From CAZGYE01 sp964530165 (GTDB lineage: Bacteria > Planctomycetota > Planctomycetia > Planctomycetales > Planctomycetaceae): a stretch of 13,502 bases of DNA. The notes below the pieces were generated by a model that made no database searches, was not told the origin of the DNA, and saw only the letters and a program-made list of their open reading frames with translations. Each line of letters opens with the position of its first letter. The first letter of the stretch is position 1. Position numbers and translations under genes: made by a program. This document shows, in pieces, positions 1 to 7,580 of the stretch. The stretch covers positions 1-13,502 of the forward strand of contig CAZGYE010000146.1 in NCBI GenBank assembly GCA_964530165.1, written 5' to 3'.

Positions 1-31
1 CTACCGGGGCTTTTCAAACACGCTCTTCGCA

Positions 32-1834
32 TTAGCCGGAGCGTTCTTCCAGGTCCTCCCAGCGCTGGGTGGCTTGGGCGCGTTTGTTCTCCAATTGCCG
101 GAGCCTGGCCGTCTCGCGGGCGATTTCGTCGCCGAGGCGTTTGTAGAATTCTGGTGCGGCCATTGTCTGGTGTAGACTCGCGATTTCGGTCTCCAGCCGT
201 TCGATCGTCTCGGGTAGGGCGGCCAATTCCTGCTTTTCTTTGTACGTCAAGCGCCCGTCGCTCTTCTTCGGCTCGGATCTCAGAGAGGATGACTTGGCCG
301 CCACCCGGCTCGCGGCGCCCACACCGGTCGCGGCTGCCGAGCGTTGCCGCAGCCAGTCGTCGTAGCCGCCGACGTACTCCTTCACCTGATCGCCTTCGAA
401 GACGATCGTGCTGGTGACCACGTTGTTCAAGAACGCCCGATCGTGACTGACCAACAGCACGGTTCCCTCGTAGTCGACCAGCAACTCCTCCAACAGTTCC
501 AGCGTTTCCGTGTCGAGGTCGTTCGTCGGTTCGTCCAGCACGACGACGTTTGCGGGCTTGGCAAACAGCCGAGCCAGTAGAACGCGGTTGCGTTCCCCTC
601 CGGAAAGAAAACGGATCGGCATCCGGGCGCGGTCGGGTGCAAACAGGAAGTCCTGCAGGTAGCCGATGATGTGTTTCGTCTTCCCGCCAATCCGAACCGA
701 GTCAGAGCCGTCGCCGACGTTTTGCTGCACCGTCTTGTCTTCCTGCAGTTGCGTGCGCAATTGGTCGAAGTAGGCGATCTGCAAATTCGCTCCCAAACGG
801 ACGCCGCCTTGAGAGGGCGGAAGCTGTCCCAACAGCACGCGGAGCAAGGTTGTCTTGCCGGCCCCGTTCGGCCCGATGATCCCGATCTTGTCCCCTCGCA
901 CAATGGTGGTCGAGAAATCGCGAATGACCGTGTGGTCGCCGTAGGCGAACCACACATGTTCGGCATGCGCGACGAGGTTGCCGCTGCGCAATTGCTGGTG
1001 CAGTTTCATGCGCACCTTGCCGGCGGCGGTCCGTCGTTGCCGACGCTCGAGCCGCATCCGTTCCAGCGCCCGCACGCGCCCTTCGTTGCGCGTCCGCCGC
1101 GCCTTGATTCCCTGACGAATCCACGTTTCCTCCACGGCCAGCTTTTGGTCGAACAACGCGTTCTGCTTCTCTTCAGCGGCCAGCGCGGCCTCTTTGCGTT
1201 TCAGGAACGTATCGTAGTCGCAAGACCAATCGAACAGCTTGCCGCAGTCCAGTTCCAGAATACGACCAGCCAGCCTGCGCAGGAACATGCGGTCGTGCGT
1301 TACGAACATCAACGTGGCGTCCCAGCGGTCTAGGAAGCGTTCCAGCCAGCCGATGGCGTCGATGTCCAAGTGGTTGGTCGGCTCGTCGAGCAAGAGCAGG
1401 TCGGGTTCCGCAACCAAAGCGCGCGCGAGGAGCACGCGCCGCTTCATCCCGGACGAGAGGACCTCGAACGGCGCCTCGCCATCCAGTTGCATGCGCGACA
1501 GGACGCGTTCGACCCGCTGCTCATCACGCCACGGCGACTCGGCGTTCTCCTCGACGGCCGGCAAACCGCCGGCGACAAGCTCGCAAACGCGGCCGCGGAC
1601 GCCACGCGGCATGTCCTGCCGGAGCAGCGACGCTCTTGTCCCAACGGCCAAGACGACCTCGCCGTCATCCGGCTCGACCTGACCGCAGAGGATACGCAGC
1701 AGCGTCGACTTTCCCGCCCCGTTGCGTCCCAACAGACCAACGCGCTGACCGCGTTGGATCTGACAACTGATCTTTTCCAGCAAGAGCGGACCGTGAAATC
1801 CGATGCTCAGTTCGCGGATTGTGACAAGTGCCAT
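32..1834 (-). CDS. uup: ABC-F family ATPase, Uup type
   Basis: This 600-residue protein is a soluble duplicated ABC ATPase without membrane segments. Visible motifs are Walker A GRNGAGKST (residues 36-44), a first signature LSSGM (126-130), Walker B with DEPTNHLD (150-157), a second Walker A GPNGAGKTT (321-329), a canonical second signature LSGGE (410-414) and a second Walker B LDEPTND (433-439). The inter-domain linker holds WIRQGIKARRTRNEGR (238-253), typical of Uup. The last 70 or so residues form a charged coiled-coil tail, as in the Uup C-terminal domain. Family knowledge: ABC-F proteins act on ribosomes, and Uup is linked to suppression of transposon precise excision and to DNA/ribosome-associated functions. 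The ATG start places the first beta strand (ALVTIREL) normally, but no strong Shine-Dalgarno is visible. It is divergent from the GH38 gene. The first signature has lost a glycine (LSSG instead of LSGG). Another ABC-F subfamily is possible, but the linker favours Uup. Confidence 0.93.
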   Translation of the reverse strand: MALVTIRELSIGFHGPLLLEKISCQIQRGQRVGLLGRNGAGKSTLLRILCGQVEPDDGEVVLAVGTRASLLRQDMPRGVRGRVCELVAGGLPAVEENAESPWRDEQRVERVLSRMQLDGEAPFEVLSSGMKRRVLLARALVAEPDLLLLDEPTNHLDIDAIGWLERFLDRWDATLMFVTHDRMFLRRLAGRILELDCGKLFDWSCDYDTFLKRKEAALAAEEKQNALFDQKLAVEETWIRQGIKARRTRNEGRVRALERMRLERRQRRTAAGKVRMKLHQQLRSGNLVAHAEHVWFAYGDHTVIRDFSTTIVRGDKIGIIGPNGAGKTTLLRVLLGQLPPSQGGVRLGANLQIAYFDQLRTQLQEDKTVQQNVGDGSDSVRIGGKTKHIIGYLQDFLFAPDRARMPIRFLSGGERNRVLLARLFAKPANVVVLDEPTNDLDTETLELLEELLVDYEGTVLLVSHDRAFLNNVVTSTIVFEGDQVKEYVGGYDDWLRQRSAAATGVGAASRVAAKSSSLRSEPKKSDGRLTYKEKQELAALPETIERLETEIASLHQTMAAPEFYKRLGDEIARETARLRQLENKRAQATQRWEDLEERSG

Positions 1835-1903
1835 GGTTGCATCTTAGGGCCTCACCAGCTTTCGATAAAGTCGCGTTCGTCGAAGGCGCGACCCGGGGAG
1901 GAT

Positions 1904-1931
1904 TTGAAATGGCTGCGCATCCGGGTAAACT
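1904..1931 (+). promoter_or_regulatory. Candidate sigma70-type promoter of the GH38 gene
   Basis: A TTGAAA box (1904-1909) and a TAAACT box (1926-1931) are separated by 16 bases. The expected transcription start near 1938 is just upstream of the ribosome binding site at 1944-1950. Seen by eye only; such matches arise by chance, but the placement in the divergent spacer is right. Confidence 0.35.
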
Positions 1932-1957
1932 CAACAGCGTGGTGGGAGGACCATACG

Positions 1958-4900
1958 ATGAAACGCGACTCCGTGCGTATTCTGGCAGCGGTCGTCCTGG
2001 GGGCGGTCCAGTTTCAATCTGTGTCAGCGGCGGAGGCCGCCGCCCGGGCGCCGGCCAACTTTACGCCGCTATTGGAGGTGCGGCCGACGATCGTCGCCAG
2101 CAGCGTTGCCTATCCGGGTGGAAACTACCAAGTCGGCAACATGGTCGACGGGAACGTCCACACCGAATACTCTTCGGCCGGCAAGGGGACGGAGACGTTT
2201 ATCGACTTCGACTTCGGGCGCCCGACGCCGATCGCCGGCTTCCGCCACGTCGATCGCTGGGACCTGGCCACCGTGGGCAAAGCCCGGCTCACTTTCAGCG
2301 ACGCCGCCGACTTCAAGAACGTTTTGAGCACGGTTGAGGTGCAGCACGCCAACAATCGCGGCGGCGCGACGCGAGTCGCCTTCAAGCCGATTACCGCCCG
2401 CTACGTCCGCTGGCAGGTCATCGCGCTGGGCCCGCGCGGCTACGGCACCGTCGGCGGAGCGGAGATCGGTTTCTTCGCGGCGGCGCCTCCCGAGAAGTTC
2501 CCCAAGCGGATCGAAGTCCGGCCAACCACCGTTGCGGCCCTGCTTCGAGAGGACGATCGTCTGGCGCAGCCCATCGAGGTGGCCATTGTGTACCCGTACG
2601 CTGAGCCGGTCGACGCGACGGTTCAGGTTGCAGGGGCACAACCGGTACCGGTGAAGCTGAGCCTGGGGACACATACCGTCTCGCTGCCGCCGTTACCTGC
2701 CGTCCAGCGAGAGACGCCGGTCGAGGTGATCGTCAACGTGGCTGGCCACAACGTGAGCAAGAAGCTCGTTGTGCGTCCGGTCCGCCGTTGGGAATTGTGG
2801 TTTCTGCCTCACTCCCACAACGACATCGGTTACACGCAAGTCCAAACCGAAGTCGAACGAAAACAATGGCAGTATCTCAAGGAAGCCATTGCTCTGGCCC
2901 GCCGCACGGCAAACTACCCGTCAGCGTCGCGATTCAAATGGAACGTCGAGGTGATGTGGGCCGTAGACAGCTATCTGAAGCGTGCCGCGCCCAAAGGGCG
3001 GGATGAGTTTATCGAGGCGGTGCGCCGCGGTTGGATCGGATTGGACGCGCTGTACGGCAACGAGCTGACCGCGTTGTGCCGCGAGGAGGAGCTTTTTCGG
3101 CTGACCGACTGCGCCCGTCGGATCGCCGATCGCTACAACTTGACGATTGATTCGGCGATGATCAGCGACGTCCCGGGTTACACATGGGGAATCGTGCCGG
3201 CGCTGGCGCACAGCCGGGTCAAGTATTTTTCCATTGGTCCGAACCACATCTACCGCATCGGCTACACGCTGGCCGAGTGGGGAGACCGGCCGTTCTATTG
3301 GATCTCGCCGTCGGGGCGGCAGAAGGTTCTCTGCTGGATGGCGGGCCGCGCGTATAGCTGGTTCCATCCGGGGCTGTTGGGATCGGTCAAGAACGTGAAA
3401 CCGAAAGCGTTCTTTGAGTATCTCGATGAGTTGACCGCTGCAGATTATCCCTACGACATGGTCCAGCTTCGCTACAGCATCGGCGGCGACAACGGCCCGC
3501 CCGATCCCGACCTGCCCGAATTCGTCAGGCAATGGAATGACAAGTATGCCTGGCCGAGGATGGTGATTGCCACGACCGGAGAAATGATGCGTAAGTTTGA
3601 ACGCCGCTACGGTGAGAAGCTGCCGGAGGTCCGGGGCGATTTCACACCTTACTGGGAAGACGGCGCGGCTTCCTCTGCCCGGGAAACCGCTCTGGCGCGC
3701 AACGCCTCGGACCGATTGGTGCAGGCCGAAGCGCTCTGGGCAATGCTTGAGCCGGCGGGTTATCCGGACGCAGACTTCACCGCTGCCTGGCGCGACGTGA
3801 TCCTCTACAACGAACACACCTGGGGCGCACATTGCAGCATCAGCAAACCGGACAGCCAATTCACCCGGGACCAGTGGAAGATCAAGCAGGCGTTCGCGAC
3901 CGGCGCCGACCGGAAATCCCGCAAGCTGCTTGCGGCCGTGACGGCCAGCGTGCGTCGCGGCGCCGACAAAGTGACTGCCGTCGACGTCACCAACACCTGC
4001 TGCTGGCCGCGGACCGACCTGGTGACGTTGCCCCGCGAAATGGCTCTCGCCGGAGACACGGTCAAAACGCCCGCTGGCGGCGCCGTTGCTTCGCAACGGT
4101 TGGCGAGTGGCGAGTTGGCGTTTCTGGCGGCGGACATCCCGCCGCTCGGCGCGAAAAGGTTCTTGCTGTCGGCTGGCGCGGCTCGTGCGTCGGGAAACGC
4201 GACGGCGGAAGGCTTCGTGCTCAAGAGCCGCGACATCACCCTCCAGGTGGATGAGAAGACCGGCGCGATCAGCAGCCTCGTCTGGGCGGGTGCCGGGATC
4301 GATCTGGCCGCCGGCAGCGACTCTCATGGACTCAACACTTATGTCTACGTCGCCGGCCGCGACCCGAAGCATCGCAAATCGAGCGGGCCGGCCAAGATCA
4401 CCGTCGCCGACCGCGGGCCGTTGGTCGCCTCGCTGGTGGTTGAGTCTGACGCGCCGGGCTGCCGTAATCTGGTCCGCCGGCTGCGCGTGGTGGACGGCAT
4501 CGGGCGAGTGGATTTGACCAACATTGTGGACAAACAGCAGGTCCGCAGCCCGGAGTCGGTTCACTTTGGCTTTGCCCCCCACATCCCCGACGGCGTGATG
4601 CGCATGGACATCCCTTGGGCGGTCATTCGGCCCGAAAAGGATCAACTGCCCGGCGCCTGCAAGAACTATTTCACTGTGGGCCGCTGGGTGGACGTTTCGA
4701 ACAAGCGTCTTGGACTGACCTGGGCCACTGTCGACGCCCCGCTGGTCGAAGTGGGCACAATCGCCGTGGACGTCCCCAGCCCACTTCGCACCGAAGGATG
4801 GATCCGGAGCCTCAAGCCGACCCAGACGTTCTACTCCTACGTGATGAACAACTACTGGGAGACCAACTATAAGGCCAGCCAGGAGGGTCCAACGACGTTC

Positions 4901-5269
4901 CGTTATTCGCTCCGCCCACACGGGCCTTTCGATGCGGCGGCTGCGGCGCGATTCGGAATCGAGCGGAGTCGTCCACTGGTCATCGTGCGCGCCGATCCGG
5001 CGGCTCGGCTGCCCAAGTCACTGCTGCGAGTCGAGCCGGCCGAGGTGATCGTTACTTCGCTCAAGCCCAGCATCGACGGCCGGGCCTTGATGCTGCGGCT
5101 TTTCAACGCCGGCGAAAACCCCGCCCGGGCCCGCCTCATCTGGATCGATCGAGCACCCAAACGCGTGTCGGTCAGCAGCCCGTTTGAGGAGCCGGGAGAA
5201 CCTGTCCGCCAGTCAATTGAGCTTCCGGCAAAAGGGATCGTCACGCTTCGCATCCGCTTCGAATCGTGA
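1958..5269 (+). CDS. Secreted GH38-type alpha-mannosidase-like glycosidase with N-terminal discoidin-like domain
   Basis: A 1103-residue protein. The start is the ATG preceded by GGGAGGA (1944-1950) at 7 bases. It begins with a signal peptide (MKRDSVRIL, hydrophobic core, cleavage near VSAAEA, about residue 25). An open frame continues 196 codons upstream but is antisense to uup and rejected. Residues about 40-173 look like an F5/8 type C (discoidin-like) sugar-binding module (NMVDGNVHTEY, FDFGRPTPIAGFRHVDRWD). The GH38 catalytic region spans roughly 281-640. By comparison with known GH38 enzymes, PHSHNDIGYT supplies zinc ligands H287 and D289, D404 in ISDVPGYTW is the likely nucleophile, and H620 in YNEHTWGAH is the third-ligand candidate. 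The remaining 450 residues are beta-rich, as in GH38 C-terminal sandwiches. Expected role: zinc-dependent retaining hydrolysis of alpha-mannosides in the periplasm or outside; the true substrate is unknown. HNDIGYT instead of the common HNDPGW suggests a divergent subfamily. It converges on the ThuA gene 11 bases downstream. Confidence 0.88.
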   Translation: MKRDSVRILAAVVLGAVQFQSVSAAEAAARAPANFTPLLEVRPTIVASSVAYPGGNYQVGNMVDGNVHTEYSSAGKGTETFIDFDFGRPTPIAGFRHVDRWDLATVGKARLTFSDAADFKNVLSTVEVQHANNRGGATRVAFKPITARYVRWQVIALGPRGYGTVGGAEIGFFAAAPPEKFPKRIEVRPTTVAALLREDDRLAQPIEVAIVYPYAEPVDATVQVAGAQPVPVKLSLGTHTVSLPPLPAVQRETPVEVIVNVAGHNVSKKLVVRPVRRWELWFLPHSHNDIGYTQVQTEVERKQWQYLKEAIALARRTANYPSASRFKWNVEVMWAVDSYLKRAAPKGRDEFIEAVRRGWIGLDALYGNELTALCREEELFRLTDCARRIADRYNLTIDSAMISDVPGYTWGIVPALAHSRVKYFSIGPNHIYRIGYTLAEWGDRPFYWISPSGRQKVLCWMAGRAYSWFHPGLLGSVKNVKPKAFFEYLDELTAADYPYDMVQLRYSIGGDNGPPDPDLPEFVRQWNDKYAWPRMVIATTGEMMRKFERRYGEKLPEVRGDFTPYWEDGAASSARETALARNASDRLVQAEALWAMLEPAGYPDADFTAAWRDVILYNEHTWGAHCSISKPDSQFTRDQWKIKQAFATGADRKSRKLLAAVTASVRRGADKVTAVDVTNTCCWPRTDLVTLPREMALAGDTVKTPAGGAVASQRLASGELAFLAADIPPLGAKRFLLSAGAARASGNATAEGFVLKSRDITLQVDEKTGAISSLVWAGAGIDLAAGSDSHGLNTYVYVAGRDPKHRKSSGPAKITVADRGPLVASLVVESDAPGCRNLVRRLRVVDGIGRVDLTNIVDKQQVRSPESVHFGFAPHIPDGVMRMDIPWAVIRPEKDQLPGACKNYFTVGRWVDVSNKRLGLTWATVDAPLVEVGTIAVDVPSPLRTEGWIRSLKPTQTFYSYVMNNYWETNYKASQEGPTTFRYSLRPHGPFDAAAAARFGIERSRPLVIVRADPAARLPKSLLRVEPAEVIVTSLKPSIDGRALMLRLFNAGENPARARLIWIDRAPKRVSVSSPFEEPGEPVRQSIELPAKGIVTLRIRFES

Positions 5270-5280
5270 CGATCGCTCAT

Positions 5281-6165
5281 TCATTTCGTCAATTGGTTTG
5301 CTTTCGGTGTCACCTTGTCGATGTTGGGGGTCACGTCTGTGTTGACGTTGCCCATCGCCCAGGCGAAACCTCCAAGCATGATCTGCTGGACCATGGGATT
5401 CGTCCAGATGTCCTCGCGGTGTCCGAACGACGTGTAGTAAACGCGTCCTTTGCCGTGCATCCGCGCCCAGGTGGCCGGGTACGGCGGACGCTCATACATG
5501 GCGCCTTTCATGCCCGCGGTCTGCTGGACCAGGATGACGTGCAGATCGTCGGGGAAGTTCTTCAGTGCGTACCATTCCTCCTTCACGCGCAAGGAATTAC
5601 CGACGTCTTCGGCGCCCGGGAACTTCGGCGCCGCGACCGTCAACGTGGCGTCCTGCTGAGCTCCGTGTGTGACGAACTCGCCGCCGGTCATCGCCACGTA
5701 GGGGTCCACCTCCGTTTGAATTGCGTTCCGCTTGCCTCGCGAATGAAACGTGTCGGCTGCGGAGTGGAAACCGATGAAACCCTTACCGGCGGCAATGACC
5801 TCCAGAAGCCGCTTCTTTCCCTCGGGCGACATCGGCGGAGTATGATTCTTGTTCTTTCTGGTGAGGTCGCCGCAGGTGTAGAAAGCGATCGCATCATACT
5901 GAGCTAAATCACCGTCGAAAACACGTCCGTCTTTGGAACACACGACGTCAAATCCAGCGCGTTTGCCCATCTCGGTGAGCGTCTTTTCGGAGGAGGCCAG
6001 CTCCTCGCCCTTTCGCTTGACCGGACCGTGTTCGAAACTGGCGGTACGCGTGAAATAGAGGACCTTTTGCCTCTTCTTTTCGGCAGCGGGAACCCATCCC
6101 ACGGGAAACGCTGACAAGCCAACGGCCGTCACTGCAGTAGTCGCCAAAAAATCACGACGTTTCAT
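5281..6165 (-). CDS. ThuA-like domain protein with Tat signal
   Basis: A 294-residue protein. The N terminus MKRRDFLATTAVTAVGL is a twin-arginine signal (RRDFL fits RRxFL) with a hydrophobic stretch and likely cleavage near PAAEK (about residue 28). The remainder is a ThuA-like (trehalose-utilisation family, class I amidotransferase-like flavodoxin fold) domain. It shows KVLYFTRTASFEHG (34-47), YDAIAFYTCGDLT (90-102), GKGFIGFHSAADTFH (127-141), GGEFVTHGAQQDATLTV (161-177) and the closing RVYYTSFGHREDIW (241-254). The start is certain: AAGGAGGA at 6172-6179 lies 6 bases upstream of the ATG. ThuA domains are very common in planctomycetes and often sit with sugar catabolism genes, but no reaction is proven for most of them. 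Its neighbour is a glycosidase, which supports a role in carbohydrate turnover outside the cytoplasm. No terminator is visible in the 11-base gap to the convergent gene. Confidence 0.9.
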   Translation of the reverse strand: MKRRDFLATTAVTAVGLSAFPVGWVPAAEKKRQKVLYFTRTASFEHGPVKRKGEELASSEKTLTEMGKRAGFDVVCSKDGRVFDGDLAQYDAIAFYTCGDLTRKNKNHTPPMSPEGKKRLLEVIAAGKGFIGFHSAADTFHSRGKRNAIQTEVDPYVAMTGGEFVTHGAQQDATLTVAAPKFPGAEDVGNSLRVKEEWYALKNFPDDLHVILVQQTAGMKGAMYERPPYPATWARMHGKGRVYYTSFGHREDIWTNPMVQQIMLGGFAWAMGNVNTDVTPNIDKVTPKANQLTK

Positions 6166-6485
6166 GGTTGTTCCTCCTTCGACGTTCTGAGAGATAGAGG
6201 GATTCAGGGTCTAAAGAATCGTAGCACCACACCGCTCCCAAGCAGACGATTCGGCAGGCAGCGAACCGTCATCCTATGCCGCCCTCGGCCGTTTTACAAC
6301 GCTAGCCCGGATTATTCATAGGCTGTCCTCGCAGTCCCCAAACCGACAACTCGTTGTCGCCATTCGCTGGTTCCGCAGCACATGCAGCGACGACACGTCG
6401 TCGGTTTGGGTTTCTATGAATAATCCGGGCTAGCGGCAGATGTCAGGACGCAGTTCTTCAAGACGTCCGGCGCCAGCGCAGCCGC
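6166..6485. other. 320-base gene-free spacer
   Basis: This stretch lies between the ThuA start and the epimerase stop. It holds the ThuA ribosome binding site (AAGGAGGA at 6172-6179, minus strand) and repeat A copy 1 (6301-6434). The rest (6180-6300 and 6435-6485) shows no convincing reading frame, RNA gene or promoter. Short frames overlapping it are out-of-frame shadows of the epimerase gene. Confidence 0.7.
6301..6434. repeat. Palindromic repeat A, copy 1 (MITE- or REP-like)
   Basis: A 134-base element bounded by perfect 20-base inverted repeats (6301-6320 and 6415-6434; tip GCTAGCCCGGATTATTCATA). Inside each end lies CCCAAAC or its complement (6337-6343, 6404-6410) next to a 16-base mini-hairpin: CGACAAC-TC-GTTGTCG at 6344-6359 and CGACGAC-AC-GTCGTCG at 6388-6403. 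No coding capacity and no clear target duplication. A related copy is at 11582-11710. It lies 51 bases downstream of the epimerase stop. Confidence 0.9.
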
Positions 6486-7523
6486 TCAGAACTTGCCGTC
6501 GCGTGTCTGGAAGTGAGTGGCCTTGCCCAGGGTCGGACCGCCGGAAAGCAGCCAGTCGGCGACCCAGTGGATCATTCGTTCTGCATCGACAGTCGGCTGG
6601 GCCAGGCGGGCGTGGCCGAGTCGAGGATCGCTCAGAAACGCGTCGGGAGCTTCGCTGCCGGTGAAACGAACCGGGCGATTCAACAGCCGACCAAACTGCT
6701 GGGCAACGTCGCGGACGCGCAGCTTTTCAGAGCCGGCCGCGTTGACCATCCAAGGTGGACTGTCGGCATGTTCTAAGGCCAGCAGAGCCATGGCGTTCGC
6801 GTCACCTTGCCAGATCGCGTTGAAGTAACCCATCGTCAGGTCGATCGGCTCGTCGGCCATGACCTGCACGGCGATGTCGGCCAGGGTGCCGTAACGCAGT
6901 TCGTTGGCGTAATTCAGTCGAAACAGCGTGACGGGGATGCCGCGCGTTCGGCTGAAGTGGGAGAAGATCCGCTCGCGTCCAAGGCAGCTCATGGCGTAGT
7001 CGCCGAACGGTCTGAGCGGGTCGGTCTCTAGCGAGCCATCGGACTCGACCGGCACCATGCCGTACACGTTGCCCGTCGAGAAGGCCACGATTCGGCACCC
7101 GTAGAATCTCTCGCAGACCATGCCGGCGAGATAGACGTTCATGGCCCAGGTCAGCGGTTCGTTGCCCGTGCTGCCGAACTTCTGCCCCGTCAAGTAGACC
7201 ACGTTGCGGGCCTGCGGAAGCTCGCCGAGCTGCGAACGGTCCAAGAGATCGCAGCAAATCGTCTCGACGCCGCACTCTTCCAAATACTGCCGCGCGGCGG
7301 CGTCGGAGAACCGGGACACCGCGATGATCCGCCGATCGCCGAGGGCAGCCGCGGATGCACGTCGCGCCATGCGCGCCAGAGTCGGTCCCATCTTCCCGCC
7401 CGCCCCGAGAACAATCAAATCGCCATCCAGCCGCGCCATCATCTCGATCACTGGCTCAGGCGGGCGGCTGAGCAGTTCTTCCAACTGCTCGACATCGCCG
7501 ATGGTCTCCGGAAGTTCCATCAT
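6486..7523 (-). CDS. NAD(P)-dependent epimerase/dehydratase-like (SDR) protein with altered catalytic motif
   Basis: An extended-SDR-type protein of 345 residues from the ATG at 7523. A GTG at 7532 would add three residues, but the only purine-rich site (GAGG) is just 2 bases before it and 11 before the ATG, so the ATG is preferred. The dinucleotide-binding loop is LIVLGAGGKMGPTLARM (36-52). After it come RIIAVSRFSD (second strand), CDLLDRSQL, NVVYLTG and FSTGNVYG (148-155), the usual SDR core order. The expected YxxxK active site is YAMSC (Y176, C180), so the catalytic lysine is missing. A relative of sugar-nucleotide epimerases is likely; the substrate is unknown and epimerase chemistry is doubtful. 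It follows the VWA gene by about 50 bases on the same strand, so co-transcription is plausible, though no functional link is evident. Confidence 0.82.
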   Translation of the reverse strand: MMELPETIGDVEQLEELLSRPPEPVIEMMARLDGDLIVLGAGGKMGPTLARMARRASAAALGDRRIIAVSRFSDAAARQYLEECGVETICCDLLDRSQLGELPQARNVVYLTGQKFGSTGNEPLTWAMNVYLAGMVCERFYGCRIVAFSTGNVYGMVPVESDGSLETDPLRPFGDYAMSCLGRERIFSHFSRTRGIPVTLFRLNYANELRYGTLADIAVQVMADEPIDLTMGYFNAIWQGDANAMALLALEHADSPPWMVNAAGSEKLRVRDVAQQFGRLLNRPVRFTGSEAPDAFLSDPRLGHARLAQPTVDAERMIHWVADWLLSGGPTLGKATHFQTRDGKF

Positions 7524-7580
7524 GTCAGTCACTGCCTCGAATTGATGAGCCGTTGACTTGTGCCGTTGATAGCGCGGCGG

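Noticed and set aside
671..1333. 220-codon plus-strand frame over uup
   Set aside because: Antisense to conserved ABC motifs; no recognisable domain.
1370..1957. Upstream 196-codon extension of the GH38 reading frame
   Set aside because: It is antisense to uup, has no protein character, and the ATG at 1958 has a good ribosome site and starts a signal peptide.
2921..4921. 666-codon open frame on the minus strand inside the GH38 gene
   Set aside because: It lies wholly opposite clear GH38 coding sequence, is Arg/His/Val/Gly-rich with no recognisable domain, and is typical of high-GC shadow frames.
5270..5280. Terminator between the convergent GH38 and ThuA genes
   Set aside because: Only 11 bases separate the stops and no hairpin with a T-run is present.
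6301..6434. CRISPR-like repeat in the spacer
   Set aside because: The repeats are inverted arms of one palindrome, not direct repeats with regular spacers.
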